A DNA stretch of 44,960 nucleotides, taken from NCBI GenBank assembly GCA_027019335.1, contig JALUWV010000067.1, positions 1-44,960 of the forward strand, given 5' to 3'. Positions 43,078 through 44,960 of the stretch are shown in pieces. The stretch comes from Sulfurimonas sp. GTDB lineage: Bacteria > Campylobacterota > Campylobacteria > Campylobacterales > Sulfurimonadaceae. Made by a program: the position numbers and the translations under genes. The notes beneath the pieces were generated by a model. It ran no database searches and was not told the origin of the DNA. It saw only the letters and a list, made by a program, of their open reading frames with translations. Positions within the stretch are counted from its first letter, which is position 1. The number at the start of each line of letters is the position of its first letter.

Positions 43078-44013
43078 GTGAAAAGGGTACATCAAAGACT
43101 CTTAGATTGGTATGAAACAGATGGACGTCATGCCTTGCCTTGGCGTAATACTCGCAATATGTACCATATTTACCTTAGTGAAATTATGCTCCAACAAACA
43201 CAGGTTAATCGTGTGCGCGATGAGTACTATCCACAATTTTTAGAAAAGTTTCCCTCTCTTGAAGCTTTGGCAAAGGCTCCACAAGAAAAGGTACTCGGTG
43301 CTTGGAGTGGTTTGGGTTACTATTCACGAGCAAGAAATCTTCATAAAACTGCACAACTCGTGCAAACAGAGTTGCCAAAAACAGAAAAGGAACTGCTCCT
43401 CCTTCCTGGAATCGGTCGTTACACCGCAAGTGCGATTTGTAGTTTTGGACATGAGCAAACAATCCCGGTAGTCGATACAAACATAGCACGAGTTATCAAA
43501 CGCTACTTTGCACTCCTTGAACCAAAAGAAAAGCTTGTTTGGGAAAAGGCAACTACCTTTGTCAATGCACAAGCCCCCCGAGCGCATAACCTTGCCTTGA
43601 TGGATTTAGGCTCTTTAGTTTGCTTACCGAAAAATCCAAAATGTTCAGAATGTCCCTTAGAAGTGGTATGTTTGGGAAAAGAAGAGCCAGAACTTTACAC
43701 ACAAAGAAAAAAGACAATCTATGAATCCCTCGATCTTTTTTATGGGATTTGCATCAAAGATGGAAAGATTGCCCTTGAACTCTCCAAAGAAAAAATGTAC
43801 AAAGATATGCTTGTTCTCCCAAGAGTAGAACCCCTAGAAGATGACTTTTTAACCGTTTTTAAACACTCCTATACAAAATACCGTTTACAGGTGCATTTGT
43901 ATAGACTTGAAGAAGTGGATGAAAATTTTACATGGCAAGCGCTTCAAACCCTCGAAGATGCACCCATCTCTTCACTTACTAAAAAGGCATTAATGTGTTT
44001 GGATTTGAGTTAA
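43078..44013 (+). CDS. mutY: A/G-specific adenine DNA glycosylase
   Basis: Removes adenine mispaired with 8-oxoguanine. The 311 residues fit MutY. The N-terminus has LPWRNTRNMYHIYLSEIMLQQT with the catalytic Glu. The helix-hairpin-helix region LLPGIGRYTASAI is near 103-115, and the catalytic Asp lies in VVDTNIARV. The [4Fe-4S] cluster ligands are C182, C189, C192 and C198. The C-terminal part is the shortened NUDIX-like region that recognises 8-oxoG. The start is GTG, one base after the RNase H stop. It converges on mnmG with only four bases between the stop codons. Confidence 0.95.
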   Translation: MKRVHQRLLDWYETDGRHALPWRNTRNMYHIYLSEIMLQQTQVNRVRDEYYPQFLEKFPSLEALAKAPQEKVLGAWSGLGYYSRARNLHKTAQLVQTELPKTEKELLLLPGIGRYTASAICSFGHEQTIPVVDTNIARVIKRYFALLEPKEKLVWEKATTFVNAQAPRAHNLALMDLGSLVCLPKNPKCSECPLEVVCLGKEEPELYTQRKKTIYESLDLFYGICIKDGKIALELSKEKMYKDMLVLPRVEPLEDDFLTVFKHSYTKYRLQVHLYRLEEVDENFTWQALQTLEDAPISSLTKKALMCLDLS

Positions 44014-44017
44014 TTTT

Positions 44018-44960
44018 TTATTTTTTACTCTTCGCAGCCATCTTAATATAAATATGCAAAATTTCAATAGCTGCAGGGGTAATTCCGCTGATGTTCATGG
44101 CGGCTTGGAGTGTTGGTGGGGTGAAGCTTGCTAGTTTTTCTTGTACTTCTTTAGAGAGTCCACTGACACCAGTAAAATCAAAGCCTTCAGGGATTTTGAT
44201 TTTGAGGTACTTTTTCATGCGGTGTATCTCTTCGCTCTGCTTGTCGATATAGCGAGCATATTTTCCCTCCACTAAAATCTCTTCTTGTATGTAGGGAGTG
44301 AATTTTTCAAGTTCTGGAACAAGTTTGAGCATTTTAGCTACATCAAAACTTTTGCGAGCAACGAGTTGTTGGGCTGTCGAGACATCCTTTAAGGGTTGCT
44401 CATCCATAGAAGCTAAGAGGGCATTGAACTCTTTGTTTGGGGTAAATTTTGTATCTTCTAAAAGCCTTGCACCATAGCGAATCTGCTCATTTTTGAGCTG
44501 AACTTTTTCATAAAGTGCATCATCTACAAGACCTAAATCATGCCCATAGCCACTGAGACGAGTATCGGCTGACTCTTCGCGTAAAAGGAGTCTATACTCC
44601 GCACGGGAGGTAAACATTCTATATGGCTCATTCGTTCCTTTTGTGACCAAATCATCTATCAAAACACCGATATATGCTTCCTCTCGTCCTAAAATGAGAG
44701 GCTCTTTTTTTTGTATACTCAAGCCTGCATTTATCCCTGCCATAAGACCTTGTGCAGCTGCTTCTTCATAACCTGTAGTTCCGTTAATCTGCCCTGCTAA
44801 GTAGAGTCCCGCGATTTTTTTAGTCTCTAGGGTATGTCGGAGTTCTCGAGGATCAACAAAATCATACTCTATAGCATAGCCATAACGGACAATCTTTGCG
44901 TTTTCCATGCCCTTAACTGAGCGAATCATATCGCGTTGGACTTCTGGAGGCATAGAGGTA
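44018..44960 (-). CDS. mnmG: tRNA uridine 5-carboxymethylaminomethyl modification enzyme, 5' end outside window
   Basis: FAD-dependent partner of MnmE that modifies uridine 34 of several tRNAs. The visible 313 codons are the C-terminal half; the frame is open to the right edge and runs upstream of the internal Met as [15 protein letters not shown], the expected family sequence, so the gene continues beyond the window. [21 protein letters not shown] is the conserved FAD-binding region and [15 protein letters not shown] is the second signature. The helical C-terminal domain for MnmE and tRNA binding ends at the stop near 44018. Convergent with mutY. Confidence 0.95.
   Translation of the reverse strand, partial: TSMPPEVQRDMIRSVKGMENAKIVRYGYAIEYDFVDPRELRHTLETKKIAGLYLAGQINGTTGYEEAAAQGLMAGINAGLSIQKKEPLILGREEAYIGVLIDDLVTKGTNEPYRMFTSRAEYRLLLREESADTRLSGYGHDLGLVDDALYEKVQLKNEQIRYGARLLEDTKFTPNKEFNALLASMDEQPLKDVSTAQQLVARKSFDVAKMLKLVPELEKFTPYIQEEILVEGKYARYIDKQSEEIHRMKKYLKIKIPEGFDFTGVSGLSKEVQEKLASFTPPTLQAAMNISGITPAAIEILHIYIKMAAKSKK

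Overview
The window looks like about 45 kb of chromosome from a free-living sulfur-oxidising member of the Campylobacterota (Epsilonproteobacteria), most like Sulfurimonas or a near relative. The reasons are the low G+C, AGA-rich codon use, a soxCDYZ cluster split from soxXYZAB, a NifS/NifU-type Fe-S assembly pair in place of ISC, an epsilon-type three-gene bc1 operon with a diheme cytochrome, and many c-di-GMP and cytochrome c genes. The assignment rests on gene content, not on a database comparison. No rRNA, tRNA, CRISPR array or insertion sequence was seen. Coding density is very high and no gene-free stretch exceeds 300 bases; the longest is 236 bases, upstream of soxC.

Layout. (1) 1-1844, minus strand: nifS and nifU, with nifU running off the left edge. 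(2) 2013-8047, plus strand: a co-directional run of a diguanylate cyclase, an unknown protein, a methyl-accepting chemotaxis protein, a diheme cytochrome c peroxidase, a cupredoxin and a diheme cytochrome c. (3) 8112-13423, plus strand: leuC, an OmpA-family porin with calcium-binding repeats, mobA, moaC, a DUF493 protein, a long helical protein, a 44-residue protein and a small RelE/ParE-like protein. (4) 13660-17456, plus strand: soxC, soxD, soxY, soxZ and a MOSC-domain protein. mobA and moaC supply molybdenum cofactor, which SoxC needs. (5) 17453-26540, minus strand: a string of overlapping or touching genes (SurA-like chaperone, dCache-GGDEF-EAL protein, dCMP deaminase, hexose-6-phosphate mutarotase, unknown, LapB-like TPR protein, rnc, aroC, DUF4395 protein). 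(6) 26633-30734, plus strand: gltX, an Rpn-type nuclease and an ABC exporter. (7) 30731-35155, minus strand: a HepT/MntA toxin-antitoxin pair, the petABC bc1 operon and a GT-B-like protein. (8) 35205-39177, minus strand: YfiR-like protein, TonB-dependent receptor and CHASE8-GGDEF cyclase, coupled by 4-base overlaps. (9) 39314-44013, plus strand: an AAA/PD-(D/E)XK protein, a DEAD-box helicase, an RNase H protein and mutY; then mnmG on the minus strand runs off the right edge.

The most interesting unit is region 8. An outer-membrane receptor, a periplasmic YfiR-type repressor and a YfiN-type cyclase form one operon that could convert an outer-membrane ligand event into c-di-GMP. Its first gene appears to be transcribed as a leaderless mRNA. 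The same -10-to-ATG geometry recurs before the ABC exporter and before the unknown gene ending at 21489. Other points of note are a cytochrome c peroxidase with Cys where Met is expected as distal heme ligand, a SoxY whose carrier tail ends GGCEG instead of GGCGG, and inverted repeats in the sox control region.
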